Shown piece by piece: positions 18,847 through 27,517 of a DNA stretch of 49,462 nt. This stretch comes from Gaiellales bacterium (lineage in GTDB: Bacteria > Actinomycetota > Thermoleophilia > Gaiellales > JAICJC01): assembly GCA_036403155.1 (NCBI GenBank), contig DASWRM010000042.1, positions 1 to 49,462 on the forward strand, read 5' to 3'. Numbering within the stretch: position 1 is the stretch's first letter; every line of letters begins with the position of its first letter. The notes below the pieces were generated by a model. The model saw only the letters and a program-made list of their open reading frames with translations. It searched no databases and was not told the DNA's origin. Both the position numbers and the translations under genes were made by a program.

Positions 18847-19731
18847 GTGCTGATCGGCAAGAACCGACATCTCCGGCGGCGGGCCGTGATCGGCCTGCTT
18901 CTCGCGGCCTCGCTCACGCTTCTGACGCTCTCCTTCCGGCAGGGCTCCCAGGGCGGGATCGGCGCCATCCAGCGCGGCGCGCTGGCGGTCACGGCACCCG
19001 TTTCGCAGGTGACCACCCGCGTCACCCAGCCCTTCGTCGACGCGTGGGACTGGACGAGCGGTCTGATCGACGCACGCTCCCAGAACGCCGAGCTGAAGCG
19101 CAAGCTGGCCGAGGCCGCCGCCGCCAACCAGAAGCTCCAGCAGCTGCAGTACGAGCTGGCCCAGGACGACAGCCTGATCAAGTTCACCGAGGACTCGAAG
19201 ATCGCCTCCCAGTACGACTACGTCGGCGCGTCGGTGATCCGGCAGGTGCCGAACGCCTACAGCCAGACGATCACCATCGACGTGGGCAGCTCGCAGGGCG
19301 TCGCCGTCGACGACCCCGTCGTCGCGCCGGCCGGTGACAGCGACCAGTTCGCGGGATTGATCGGCCGGGTGACCGCCGTCACCCCTGGAGCCGCGAACGT
19401 CCAGCTGATCCTCGATGCCGACACGGCCGTATCCGCACGCGTGCAGGGCGGCACCGTCCACGGACTGGCGATGCCGTCCGACGGCGACCCCGGCGTGCTC
19501 AGCCTGAAGATGGTGCCGCAGGAGGAGCAGGTGTCGACCGGCCAGGTCGTCGTGACCGCAGGGCTTCAGTCCGGCCGCCTGCAGTCGCTTCTGCCGGCCG
19601 GCATCCCGATCGGCCAGATCACGAGCGTCAGCCAGGACGAGAACTTCCCGGACAAGAGCATCCAGGTGACGCCGTTCGTCGACTTCGGCAGCCTCGACCG
19701 CGTGCTCGTGCTCAAGGTGCAGGGCTCGTGA
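18847..19731 (+). CDS. mreC: Rod-shape-determining protein MreC
   Basis: 294 residues. Short basic N-terminus, one membrane span (about 14-28), a periplasmic-side coiled coil (about 77-105, AELKRKLAEAAAANQKLQQLQ), then the double beta-barrel MreC domain with VIRQVPNAYSQTITIDVGS and GLIGRVT. It scaffolds PBP2 and RodA on the outer face of the membrane. GTG at 18847; a second GTG two bases earlier is out of frame. It overlaps mreD by 4 nt (GTGA). Confidence 0.95.
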   Translation: MLIGKNRHLRRRAVIGLLLAASLTLLTLSFRQGSQGGIGAIQRGALAVTAPVSQVTTRVTQPFVDAWDWTSGLIDARSQNAELKRKLAEAAAANQKLQQLQYELAQDDSLIKFTEDSKIASQYDYVGASVIRQVPNAYSQTITIDVGSSQGVAVDDPVVAPAGDSDQFAGLIGRVTAVTPGAANVQLILDADTAVSARVQGGTVHGLAMPSDGDPGVLSLKMVPQEEQVSTGQVVVTAGLQSGRLQSLLPAGIPIGQITSVSQDENFPDKSIQVTPFVDFGSLDRVLVLKVQGS

Positions 19732-20270
19732 TCCGCGACGCGCTGAAGATCGCGATCGCCATCTTCGTGCTGGCCGTCCTGCAGCTCTCCGCGATGCCGC
19801 AGCTCGTCCCCGGGCCGGCGGGACCCGACCTGCTGCTCGTGCTGGTGGTCATGGTGGCGCTGCTGCGCGGCGCCGAGGCGGCCGCGTACACCGGCTTTGC
19901 CGCCGGCCTGCTGCTCGACGCGATGGTGGTCGGGCGGCTGGGGCTTACGTCGCTGCTCTACATCGGGGCGGGGCTGTGGGTCGCGTTTCGGGTGGAGCCC
20001 GGCGACCAGGTCGTGGCGACGCTGCCGTCGCCTCCCCGCCCGGCCGTTCGGGTGGCCTACGTGCTCGCAGCCGCCGTGCTCGTCCAGTTCGCCACGGCCG
20101 CGGCACACGTGCTGCTCGGCGACAGCTACCCCGTGCGGTACGAGCTCAGCACCGTGATCGTCCCCACGATCGTCGACACCGCCCTCGCCGCTCTGCTGCT
20201 CGTGCCCCTGCTGGGCCGGCTCCTGCCGTACCGATTGAGACTCGATGGTTACCCAGTCACCGCCCTCTAG
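19728..20270 (+). CDS. mreD: Rod-shape-determining protein MreD
   Basis: 180 residues, about five hydrophobic spans, with the MreD-like block GPDLLLVLVVMVALLRG and a GFAAGLLLDAM segment. An integral membrane partner of MreC. GTG start inside the mreC stop (GTGA). It overlaps mrdA by 26 nt, an unusually deep overlap that implies translational coupling. Confidence 0.9.
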   Translation: MIRDALKIAIAIFVLAVLQLSAMPQLVPGPAGPDLLLVLVVMVALLRGAEAAAYTGFAAGLLLDAMVVGRLGLTSLLYIGAGLWVAFRVEPGDQVVATLPSPPRPAVRVAYVLAAAVLVQFATAAAHVLLGDSYPVRYELSTVIVPTIVDTALAALLLVPLLGRLLPYRLRLDGYPVTAL

Positions 20271-22353
20271 GCCGGAGCCGCCGCCGGATCAGAACCAGCT
20301 GGTGATCCGGGCCGCGGCGCTGGGGCTGGTGGCGGCTGTCCTGTTCGGCGTCCTCATCTTCCGGCTCTGGGCCCTCCAGGTGCTGCACTCCGACCACTAC
20401 GTCGCCCAGGCGAACCAGAACGAGGTGCGCCAGCTGGCGCTGCCCGCGCCGCGCGGCGAGATCGTCGACCGCACCGGCGTCCCGCTCGTGACGAACACGA
20501 GCCACGTCCTGGCCGAGGTGAACCCGGCCGGCCTGCCGGGATCTGTCGACTGCACGACCTTTCCCGCGGACGCCCAGTCGACGTGCGCGGCGGTCGTCCA
20601 CGACACGCCGCCCGGCGCAGTTCCGCGGTGCGCCGCGCTGCCGCTGCAGGTGCGCTGCGTCGAGCTGGCCCACCTGGGCAAGGTGCTCGGCCTGAAGAAG
20701 CACGCCATCTGGACCGCCTACGAGCACACCCTGTACGTCAAGGCCGACGGAAGCGGCGGGTGCGTCCCGAGCAGCACGTCCACCTGCTACGTCGTCAACG
20801 CCGGCGCGTCGATCCCCATCGCGACCGCCACGGAGCCGCAGGTGGCATACGTGCTGGAGCGCCGCTCGCAGTTCCACGGCGTCCAGTTCCTCCAGACCAC
20901 CCAGCGGCAGTATCCGTTCCACGAGCTGGCCGCAAACGTGCTCGGCTACGTCAGCCAGATCTCCCACGGCGAGCTGAAGGATCCGAACTTCCACGACGTC
21001 ACGACCGGCTCGGACGTCGGCCAGGCGGGCGTCGAGTACGCCTACGACAGCAAGCTGCGCGGGATCGACGGCGTGCTTCAGCAGAACTACGACGCGAGCG
21101 GCCGCGCAGTGGGGCAGGCGTACGTCCAGCAGGCGGCCCAGCCCGGCGAGACGCTGAAGCTGACGATCGACTACCGCCTCCAGAAGATCGCGCAGCGGGC
21201 GATCGCGTACGGCATCCAGGTGGCGCACTCGAACGCCGAGCCCTACGCCCACACCGGGGCGCTGGTCGCGATGAACCCGCGGACCGGCGCGATCCTCGCG
21301 ATGGCGTCGTACCCGGGCTATGACCCCTCCGTGTTCCTTCCACCGGCGAAGGGCGCGGCGCGGCTCTACAGGGACACCTACAACCAGCCGCTGGTGGACA
21401 AGACGCTCGAGCCGAAGTCCCCCGGCTCGACGTTCAAGTCGATCACGGCAGCCGCGGCATGGAACGCCGGCCTGCTCGGCCCGGGGTCGACGCTCGGCTG
21501 TCCCGGCGAGTTCCGTGTGCCGGGCGACACCTCCGGCCAGGTGTTCCACAACTGGACGACCGCGGACTCCGGGACGGTCGACATGCCGACGGCCCTCGAG
21601 ATCTCGTGCGACACGTTCTTCTACCAGCTCGGCTATCGCTTCTACCAGGGCCCGAGCCAGGGCATCGAGTTCCAGAAGCAGATCCGCCGCTTCGGCTTTG
21701 GCACGCCCCCGCCGCTCGACATCCCGGTGCCGTCCTACGACTCTGGCCTGGTGCCCGATCCGGTGTGGAGGATCCAGACCTACTCCAACGCACTCGACCA
21801 GGCCTGGAACCCCGGCTACGACATCCAGATGGCGATCGGTCAGGGCGACCTGACCGTCTCGCCGCTGCAGCTCGCGGTCGCCTACAGCGCAATCGCGAAC
21901 GGCGGCACGCTGGTCACCCCGCACGTCGGCCAGGCCTGGGTGGACGACTCGGGAGCGTCGCATGCGATTCACTTCCGCCCGCAGCGGGACCTGCACCTCT
22001 CATCCGAGCTGGTCGCCGAGATCCGCCGCGGGCTGTATGAGGCGAGCCACGGCAGCCAGGGCACGTCGACGTCGGTGTTCGGCAGCTTCCAGCCCGCCGT
22101 GGCGGGCAAGACCGGCACCGCCGACCACCTCGACAAGCACGGGCACGACGCCCCGCCGAACGCCTGGTACGCCTCGATGGCGCCGTGCGACCTCAGCTCG
22201 TGCAACCCAAAGCTCGTGGTCGTGGCGCTGATCAACGACGGCGGCCACGGCGGCGTCTCGGCGGCGCCTGCGGCGCTGCAGCTGTTCCAGGCGTACTTCC
22301 ACCCCCAGGCCCAGAAGCTGATCAAGGTCGTCGGCACGGACGCCTCCCGCTGA
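20245..22353 (+). CDS. mrdA: Penicillin-binding protein 2, elongasome transpeptidase
   Basis: 702 residues. One N-terminal span (about 23-48), the pedestal/dimerisation domain starting PRGEIVDRTG, and a transpeptidase domain with S395-T-F-K398 (SxxK), S454-C-D456 (SxN position, Asp for Asn) and K622-T-G624 (KTG). It crosslinks peptidoglycan with RodA as glycosyltransferase. The pedestal carries an insertion (about 95-190) with six cysteines (DCTTF, STCAA, PRCAA, VRCVE, GGCVP, TCYVV), and PCDLSSC occurs near the C-terminus, so extracytoplasmic disulfides are possible. It overlaps rodA by one base. Confidence 0.95.
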   Translation: MVTQSPPSRPEPPPDQNQLVIRAAALGLVAAVLFGVLIFRLWALQVLHSDHYVAQANQNEVRQLALPAPRGEIVDRTGVPLVTNTSHVLAEVNPAGLPGSVDCTTFPADAQSTCAAVVHDTPPGAVPRCAALPLQVRCVELAHLGKVLGLKKHAIWTAYEHTLYVKADGSGGCVPSSTSTCYVVNAGASIPIATATEPQVAYVLERRSQFHGVQFLQTTQRQYPFHELAANVLGYVSQISHGELKDPNFHDVTTGSDVGQAGVEYAYDSKLRGIDGVLQQNYDASGRAVGQAYVQQAAQPGETLKLTIDYRLQKIAQRAIAYGIQVAHSNAEPYAHTGALVAMNPRTGAILAMASYPGYDPSVFLPPAKGAARLYRDTYNQPLVDKTLEPKSPGSTFKSITAAAAWNAGLLGPGSTLGCPGEFRVPGDTSGQVFHNWTTADSGTVDMPTALEISCDTFFYQLGYRFYQGPSQGIEFQKQIRRFGFGTPPPLDIPVPSYDSGLVPDPVWRIQTYSNALDQAWNPGYDIQMAIGQGDLTVSPLQLAVAYSAIANGGTLVTPHVGQAWVDDSGASHAIHFRPQRDLHLSSELVAEIRRGLYEASHGSQGTSTSVFGSFQPAVAGKTGTADHLDKHGHDAPPNAWYASMAPCDLSSCNPKLVVVALINDGGHGGVSAAPAALQLFQAYFHPQAQKLIKVVGTDASR

Positions 22354-23489
22354 TGCGGTACTACCTCCGACATCTCGACTTCATGCTGGTGGCCACGGCG
22401 CTGGCCATCACCACCTACGGGCTGTGGATCCTGCGCAACGCGACGCGCAACGACGTGGCCGGCAATCCGTCGTACTACTACGACCGGCAGCTCGCATACG
22501 CGGTCGTCGGCGTGGTCGGCATGGTGATCATCTCGACGGTGCCGCCGCGGCTGTTTCGGCGCGTCCATCCGTTCCTGTACGCGTTCGTCCTGGCCTCGAC
22601 AGCGGTGGTGCTGGTGATCGGCACGAGCGTGCAGGGCGGTCAGCGATGGATCAACCTGGCGCTGTTCCAGTTCCAGCCCTCGGAGCTCGGCAAGCTGCTC
22701 CTGATCGTCGGCCTGGCCGCGCTGCTCGCCTCCCGGCGCCATGCGTGGAGCCCGACGCGGCTGACGTGGGGGGCGATCGCATACATGTTCCTCCCGGCGC
22801 TGCTCGTGTTCGCGGAACCGGACTTCGGGACGGCGCTCGTCTACGCCGCGGTCACGCTGGGGATGCTGTTCGTGCTGGGCGCGCCCTGGAGGCACTTCGC
22901 CTGGTTGGGCCTGGGCTTCGTGGTGATGATCGCGCTGGTCTTCTCGATCCTTCCCGGACTCGGCGTCCCGGTGCTCAAGCAGTACCAGCAGGACCGCCTG
23001 ACCGCCTTCCTGCACCCGACGTCGAGCAACGTCCAGGCGGACGGCTACCACCTCTACCAGTCGATGATCGCGGTCGGTCACGGGGGCACGACCGGCACCG
23101 GGTACTCCGGCGCCACCCAGACCCGCCTGAACTACCTGCCCGAGCACGCGACCGACTTCATCTTCTCGGTGGTGGGGGAGGAGCGCGGATTCATCGGCGC
23201 GGTATGGCTGCTCGGGCTCTACGCGTTGCTGATCTGGCGCGGCCTGCGTGTGATCGCGGTGTCGCGGTCGACGTTCGGCAGCCTCGTCGCGGCGGGTATC
23301 GTCAGCATGCTCACGTTCCAGATCTTCATCAACATCGGCATGACGATCGGCATCGCACCCATCACAGGCATCCCGCTGCCATTCATGAGCTTCGGCGGAA
23401 CGCACACGATCACGAACCTGCTCGCGATCGGCGTTCTCCAGGCGATCCACGTCCACGCCTACCAGAGCGACGACCCGGTCTATGCCTAG
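22353..23489 (+). CDS. rodA: RodA, SEDS-family peptidoglycan glycosyltransferase
   Basis: 378 residues with about ten membrane spans. SEDS hallmarks: GGQRWINL, QPSELGKL, the AEPDFGTAL block with the catalytic-region Asp, and the C-terminal GIPLPFMSFGGT signature. It polymerises glycan strands from lipid II with PBP2. ATG 22353 overlaps the mrdA stop (TGATG). The large loop with QDRLTAFLHP and NYLPEHATDFIFSVVGEE is normal for the family. It overlaps the next gene by 8 nt. Confidence 0.96.
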   Translation: MRYYLRHLDFMLVATALAITTYGLWILRNATRNDVAGNPSYYYDRQLAYAVVGVVGMVIISTVPPRLFRRVHPFLYAFVLASTAVVLVIGTSVQGGQRWINLALFQFQPSELGKLLLIVGLAALLASRRHAWSPTRLTWGAIAYMFLPALLVFAEPDFGTALVYAAVTLGMLFVLGAPWRHFAWLGLGFVVMIALVFSILPGLGVPVLKQYQQDRLTAFLHPTSSNVQADGYHLYQSMIAVGHGGTTGTGYSGATQTRLNYLPEHATDFIFSVVGEERGFIGAVWLLGLYALLIWRGLRVIAVSRSTFGSLVAAGIVSMLTFQIFINIGMTIGIAPITGIPLPFMSFGGTHTITNLLAIGVLQAIHVHAYQSDDPVYA

Positions 23490-24411
23490 CGCGGCCAGCG
23501 GGGTGTTCGGCTCGGTGAGGATGCTGAGCGGCGCGCTCGGCGACGTGCGGAAGGGCTCCGGCGAGCAGAAGCCGATCCTGCTGTGCGGACAGAGCGCGCC
23601 GCTCGATGCGCTGATGGCGGCGCTCGGCGCGAAGGGCAGCCCGGCGGTGCAGCTGTTCGCGGTGCGGCGGCTCGCGAAGGACGACGCGTCGCGACTGTCG
23701 CGGGCGTCGGTGGCGGTCTACGGCGGCGAGGTGATCTCGGGGCTCGACGACCAGACGCGCGACGATCTGGCGGTGATCGGCCGGGCGAACGCGCCGAAGA
23801 TCGCGATGCTCGAGGCGCTCGACCTCCCCAGCCGGGCCGTCACCGCGGCCGGCCGCGTGCGGGGCGTCGAGCCGAACGACGTGCTTCCGTACCGGCAGGG
23901 ACACTTCCCCGTGGAGCAGGCGATGGACATGCTCGCCACGCGAGTCGGGCCGAGCGGCCCGTGGGTGGCGTCGCAACTCCCCGCCCTACGGTCGCGGATC
24001 GTCGACGAGCTGATCGAGGCGGCCGCCCGCCGAAACGCCAAGGCGGCGCTGATGATCTTCATCCCGGGGGCCGACATGCCGGTCCTGACGGCGGTGCAGA
24101 TGCGGCTGGTGCTGCAGATCGCCGCATGCCACGGCCAGAAGGTGTCGCCCGACCGGGCGATCGAGCTGCTCTCGGTGCTCGGCGCCGGGTTCGGCCTCCG
24201 CATGATCGCCCGCGAGGCGCTCGACCTGATCCCGGTGGCCGGCTGGGCGGTGAAGAGCGGGATCGCGTACTCCGGCACGCGGGCGCTCGGGAGGGCGGCG
24301 GACGAGTACTTCGGCCGGGGTGCGGTCGCCGACGTTTCACGGCTGCGCTCCATCGCCGAAGGGCTGCGGTACGAGGTGGAGGAGCTGCTGAAGAAGCGCT
24401 CCGGGTCGTAG
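23482..24411 (+). CDS. DUF697-domain protein
   Basis: 309 residues. The C-terminal region (about 185-290: ALMIFIPGADMPVLTAVQMRL, then HGQKVSPDRAIELLSVLGAGFG, then LDLIPVAGWAVKSGIAYSGTRALG) is the DUF697/YcjF-type helical membrane-associated domain, often joined to a GTPase. The N-terminal 130 residues have Rossmann-like strands (KPILLCGQS, ASVAVYGG) but no P-loop or NKxD, so any GTPase module would be degenerate. It overlaps rodA by 8 nt and is thus the last gene of the elongation operon; a role in wall growth is inference from position only. Confidence 0.75.
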   Translation: MPSAASGVFGSVRMLSGALGDVRKGSGEQKPILLCGQSAPLDALMAALGAKGSPAVQLFAVRRLAKDDASRLSRASVAVYGGEVISGLDDQTRDDLAVIGRANAPKIAMLEALDLPSRAVTAAGRVRGVEPNDVLPYRQGHFPVEQAMDMLATRVGPSGPWVASQLPALRSRIVDELIEAAARRNAKAALMIFIPGADMPVLTAVQMRLVLQIAACHGQKVSPDRAIELLSVLGAGFGLRMIAREALDLIPVAGWAVKSGIAYSGTRALGRAADEYFGRGAVADVSRLRSIAEGLRYEVEELLKKRSGS

Positions 24412-24416
24412 CGCGG

Positions 24417-24539
24417 CTACCGAGGCTCGGTGGCGCCGACGCGGATCACCGTCCGCGACCGCAGAGCACTTGCCAGAGCGACCGCCGGCGCGCCGATGAC
24501 GGCGAGGCTGGCGAGGACGAGCGCGGCGAGCACGACCAT
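24417..24539 (-). CDS. Putative 40-residue single-span membrane protein
   Basis: ATG at 24539 opens MVVLAALVLASLAVIGAPAV, one clear hydrophobic helix, followed by a short basic tail ending in GATEPR and TAG. TTTAGT lies just upstream on the minus strand as a possible -10, with TTGCGA further up as a weak -35. No Shine-Dalgarno. It ends 6 nt from the convergent DUF697 stop and lies downstream of the HTH gene on the same strand. Coding status rests on the coherent hydrophobic pattern; no family recognised. Confidence 0.42.
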   Translation of the reverse strand: MVVLAALVLASLAVIGAPAVALASALRSRTVIRVGATEPR

Positions 24540-24602
24540 GTCCGGGCGACTAAACCGCCTGGCTGAAAACGTGTCGCAAAGGTTCTGTGAAGGTTCGGAA
24601 AG

Positions 24603-24812
24603 TTACGTGTTCCGACGGTCGCCGAGCCAGTCGTCGACGGCTTCCTCGTCCCACAGCATGCGACCGCGGAAGTAGGCCACCGGGCTCGGGAACCCCTCCT
24701 GCTGTGCATGCGAGACCACCTCGCCAAGCCGAATCTCCAGCTTGCGAGCCAGTTGTTCCCGATCGATCAGCGCTATCAGCCGAGCCCCCGGCTGCTGCGT
24801 CACTGCCCCCAC
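24603..24812 (-). CDS. Small AlpA/excisionase-type helix-turn-helix protein
   Basis: 69 residues. The sequence LIDREQLARKLEIRLGEVVS, then FPSPVAYFRGRMLWDEEAVDDWL follows the winged-HTH pattern of AlpA/Xis/MerR-like HTH_17 proteins: recognition helix, then a wing with an FRGR turn and WDEEAVDDWL closing helix. GTG at 24812 is preceded on the minus strand by GGGGGGA with a 5-nt spacer; a second GTG at 24803 is possible. Such proteins regulate excision or act as small repressors, but no integrase or phage gene is nearby. It diverges from the radical SAM gene and may control it. Confidence 0.75.
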   Translation of the reverse strand: MGAVTQQPGARLIALIDREQLARKLEIRLGEVVSHAQQEGFPSPVAYFRGRMLWDEEAVDDWLGDRRNT

Positions 24813-24893
24813 GAATATCCCCCCGGATCTCGAGAATCCACCATAACACCGCACCGGCCGCAATGGGGCTCCGGCGGCTGTCCGGCCGGAGAG

Positions 24894-24918
24894 AAGCCTC
24901 GACCATGGGTCGAGGCTT
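24894..24918. terminator. Strong 11-bp hairpin upstream of the radical SAM gene
   Basis: AAGCCTCGACC (24894-24904), loop ATG, GGTCGAGGCTT (24908-24918), followed on the plus strand by TCTGG. It could stop read-through from the rodA operon. It sits between divergent genes and before the -10 of the radical SAM gene, so an operator role is also possible. Confidence 0.55.
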
Positions 24919-24942
24919 TCTGGCTCTCGACGCCGCCCGCGA

Positions 24943-24948
24943 TAGCAT
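24943..24948 (+). promoter_or_regulatory. Putative -10 (TAGCAT) of the radical SAM gene
   Basis: TAGCAT ends 7 nt before ATG 24956, consistent with a leaderless mRNA. It supports the choice of 24956 over the longer open frame upstream. Confidence 0.45.
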
Positions 24949-24955
24949 CTCGGCG

Positions 24956-26710
24956 ATGCCCTCACTCCTCGACCAGAAGATCGAGGCCGTTCTGGAGACG
25001 GTGCAGAAGCCGTCCCGCTACATCGGCGGCGAGGCGAACCAGGTGACGAAGCCCACGGCCACCCGGCTCGTGGCCCTCTGCTACCCGGACGCCTACGAGA
25101 TCGGCATCTCCAACCAGGCGCTCCAGATCCTCTACGCACAGGTCAACCGGCGCGAGGCCTTCGCCGCCGAGCGTGTCTACTGCCCGTGGCCGGACATGGC
25201 GGACGCGATGCGGGCGGAGGGCATCCCGCTGTTCACGCTCGAGAGCTGGCGCCCGGTCGTCGAGGCCGACGTCCTCGGCATCACGCTGCAGGCCGAGCTG
25301 ACGTACTCGAACGTGCTGGAGGTGCTCGACCTGGCCGGGATTCCGATCCGCGCGGCCGACCGCGGCCCGTCCCATCCGATCGTCCTCGCCGGAGGCCCCA
25401 GCGCCTCGAACCCCGCGCCGATGTCACCGTTCTTCGACGCCTTCTTCATGGGCGAGTCCGAGGAGGCGTTCGAGGCTGTGCTCGCCGCGATCGACTTGTC
25501 GCCCGACCGGGCAACGCGCCTGCGGCGCCTGGGGGAGATCCCGTACGTCCACGTGCCGGCGGCCGGCCGGACGCCCGTCGAGCGCGCCATCTACACGGAG
25601 TTCGGCATCGAGACGCAGCCGACCGCGCCGGTCGTGCCGTACTCCTCGGCGATCTTCTCCCGCGCGTCGGTCGAGGTGATGCGGGGATGCACGCGCGGCT
25701 GTCGGTTCTGCCATGCGGGCACGTGGTACCGCCCGGTGCGCGAGCGGCCCGCCGACCAGGTGATCGAGGCCGGCATGGCGCAGCTCAGCTGCACCGGCTA
25801 CGACGAGCTGTCGCTCACCAGCCTCGCGACCAGCGACTACACCGACGTCGTCGCCGCCATCGAGGGCATCAAGCAGCTTGCCCCCGACCTGCACCTGTCG
25901 CTGCCCTCGAACCGCGTCGACACGGGGCCGGTCGCGCTGACGGCGGCCGCGAACGCCCGGCAGTCGTCCATCACGCTCGCCCCCGAGGCGGCCACGCAGC
26001 GGATGCGCGACATCATCTGCAAGACCATCACCGACGAGATGATCGAGGCGGCGATCGAGGCCGCATTCCGGGCCGGGTACTCGAGCCTGAAGATGTACTT
26101 CATGATCGGCCTGCCGCGCGAGACGCACGACGAGGTGCAGGGCATCGTCGACCTCGGGATCCGCGCGCGCGAGATCGGCCGGGCGGTGGGCGGCCGGTTC
26201 TCCGTGCACGTCAGCGCGTCCAACTTCGTGCCGAAGCCGCACACGCCGTTCCAGTGGGAGGGCATGGCGCCGCGCGACCAGCTCGCCGCCAAGCAGGCGT
26301 ACATGCGCCGCGCGATGCCGACCCGCCAGATCCGCCTGTCGCTGCACGACCTGCGCACCTCGATGCTCGAGGGCGCGCTGTCACGCGGCGACGAGCGGAC
26401 GGCCGACGTGATCGAGTCGGCATGGCGCGCCGGCGCCCGGTTCGACGCGTGGACGGAGATGTTCCGGGAGGCCGCCTGGCACGACGCGTTCGCCGCCGCC
26501 GGCACCACGATGGACGAGCAGGCAAACCACGAGTACGGGGAGTGGGACGAGCTGCCGTGGGACCATGTGCGAAGCGGCGTCTCCAAGGAGTTCCTGCTCG
26601 ACGAGTGGTGGCAGAGCAAGGCCGAGATCGCGACCGGCGACTGCCGGTGGGACGGCTGCGCGGACTGCGGCGCGTGCTTCGGCGCGGTGCGCAACCTGCT
26701 CGTCAACTAG
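24956..26710 (+). CDS. Radical SAM protein of the TIGR03960 type
   Basis: 584 residues. The N-terminal 200 residues have a B12-binding-like fold (VALCYPDAYEIGISNQALQILY, then VLAGGPSASNPAPMSPFFDAFFMGE). The radical SAM core holds C245xxxC249xxC252 (CTRGCRFC) for the 4Fe-4S cluster. A C-terminal cysteine cluster (GDCRWDGCADCGACFG, about 561-576) could bind a second cluster. The family is uncharacterised and normally paired with a TIGR03936 protein, encoded next here. Start ATG 24956: the frame is open from 24587 but the extra part lacks family character and overlaps the HTH gene. Confidence 0.92.
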   Translation: MPSLLDQKIEAVLETVQKPSRYIGGEANQVTKPTATRLVALCYPDAYEIGISNQALQILYAQVNRREAFAAERVYCPWPDMADAMRAEGIPLFTLESWRPVVEADVLGITLQAELTYSNVLEVLDLAGIPIRAADRGPSHPIVLAGGPSASNPAPMSPFFDAFFMGESEEAFEAVLAAIDLSPDRATRLRRLGEIPYVHVPAAGRTPVERAIYTEFGIETQPTAPVVPYSSAIFSRASVEVMRGCTRGCRFCHAGTWYRPVRERPADQVIEAGMAQLSCTGYDELSLTSLATSDYTDVVAAIEGIKQLAPDLHLSLPSNRVDTGPVALTAAANARQSSITLAPEAATQRMRDIICKTITDEMIEAAIEAAFRAGYSSLKMYFMIGLPRETHDEVQGIVDLGIRAREIGRAVGGRFSVHVSASNFVPKPHTPFQWEGMAPRDQLAAKQAYMRRAMPTRQIRLSLHDLRTSMLEGALSRGDERTADVIESAWRAGARFDAWTEMFREAAWHDAFAAAGTTMDEQANHEYGEWDELPWDHVRSGVSKEFLLDEWWQSKAEIATGDCRWDGCADCGACFGAVRNLLVN

Positions 26711-26774
26711 CGCACGGTCACCCCGGTCGCGGGTCGCAAACCCCGCCTGGCAGCGCCTCGACCGACCGCCCCGC

Positions 26775-26780
26775 TACACT
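26775..26780 (+). promoter_or_regulatory. Putative -10 (TACACT) upstream of the TIGR03936 gene
   Basis: TACACT with a long leader of about 85 nt before the TTG at 26870, unlike the short leaders elsewhere. The 159-nt gap between the radical SAM gene and its partner leaves room for an independent promoter. Confidence 0.35.
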
Positions 26781-26869
26781 TAACCCCGACGGAGCGATCC
26801 GCAGCCGGGGTGCAGTCGAGCCCCCAGGCGCCGCTCCAGCCGAGATTTCCTCTCAAGTGAGCATCCTCT

Positions 26870-27517
26870 TTGACATATCGCTTCACGTTCGCGGTGCGGG
26901 GCCGGGCACGGTTCCTCTCACACCTCGAAACCGTTGACACATTGCTCTCGGCGATCCGCCGGGCCGGCTACCAGGTGGCACTCTCCCGCGGCATGAGGCC
27001 GCGGCCGGTGATCGCCCTGGCGCTGCCCCGCGCGGTCGGCGTCGAGAGCGAGGGAGAGCTGGCCGACGTCGAGCTGACCAGCGATCCCGCCCCGGCCGAG
27101 CTGCGCGAGCGCCTCGCACCGCAGCTTCCCGCCGGGCTCGAGCTGCTCGGCGTCGAACCCGCCGAGGGCAAGCAGGCAGCGTCGCGCGTGCGCGCCGTCC
27201 ACTACCAGATAGAGGCCGGGGCTGGGCTCGACTGGGACGACGCCGTCGTCCGCTACCTGGCCGCCGACGAGGCGCTGGTCACCCGCACGGCCCCCAAGAA
27301 GGCCGACAAACGGGTCGACGTGCGCCGGTTCTGTACGGCCGTCGAGCCGACCCCCGGCGGGCTGCATGCCGAGATCGAGCTCACCGACGCCGGCACCGCC
27401 CGGCCGGAAGAAGTCGCAAACGCGGTCGCCGCCACCATCGGCGCGACCCCCACCATCACCCGGATCGTGCGCACGGAGATCGTGCTGCGCGATGCCGCGG
27501 TAGGAGTTCATACGTGA
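26870..27517 (+). CDS. TIGR03936/DUF2344 radical SAM-associated protein
   Basis: 215 residues. The opening MTYRFTFAVRGRARFLSHLE and the block RRAGYQVALSRGMRPRPVIALALPRAVGVESEGE match the TIGR03936 family, which is found next to or fused to TIGR03960 radical SAM proteins. Biochemical role unknown. TTG start at 26870. It overlaps the RNase E/G gene by 4 nt (GTGA), and together with rplU/rpmA downstream the context suggests RNA or ribosome modification; that is inference. Confidence 0.88.
   Translation: MTYRFTFAVRGRARFLSHLETVDTLLSAIRRAGYQVALSRGMRPRPVIALALPRAVGVESEGELADVELTSDPAPAELRERLAPQLPAGLELLGVEPAEGKQAASRVRAVHYQIEAGAGLDWDDAVVRYLAADEALVTRTAPKKADKRVDVRRFCTAVEPTPGGLHAEIELTDAGTARPEEVANAVAATIGATPTITRIVRTEIVLRDAAVGVHT

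Noticed and set aside
24587-24955. N-terminal extension of the radical SAM protein
   Set aside because: The extra 123 codons overlap the HTH gene in antisense, include the hairpin at 24894-24918 and lack family similarity; a -10 and ATG at 24956 explain the start.
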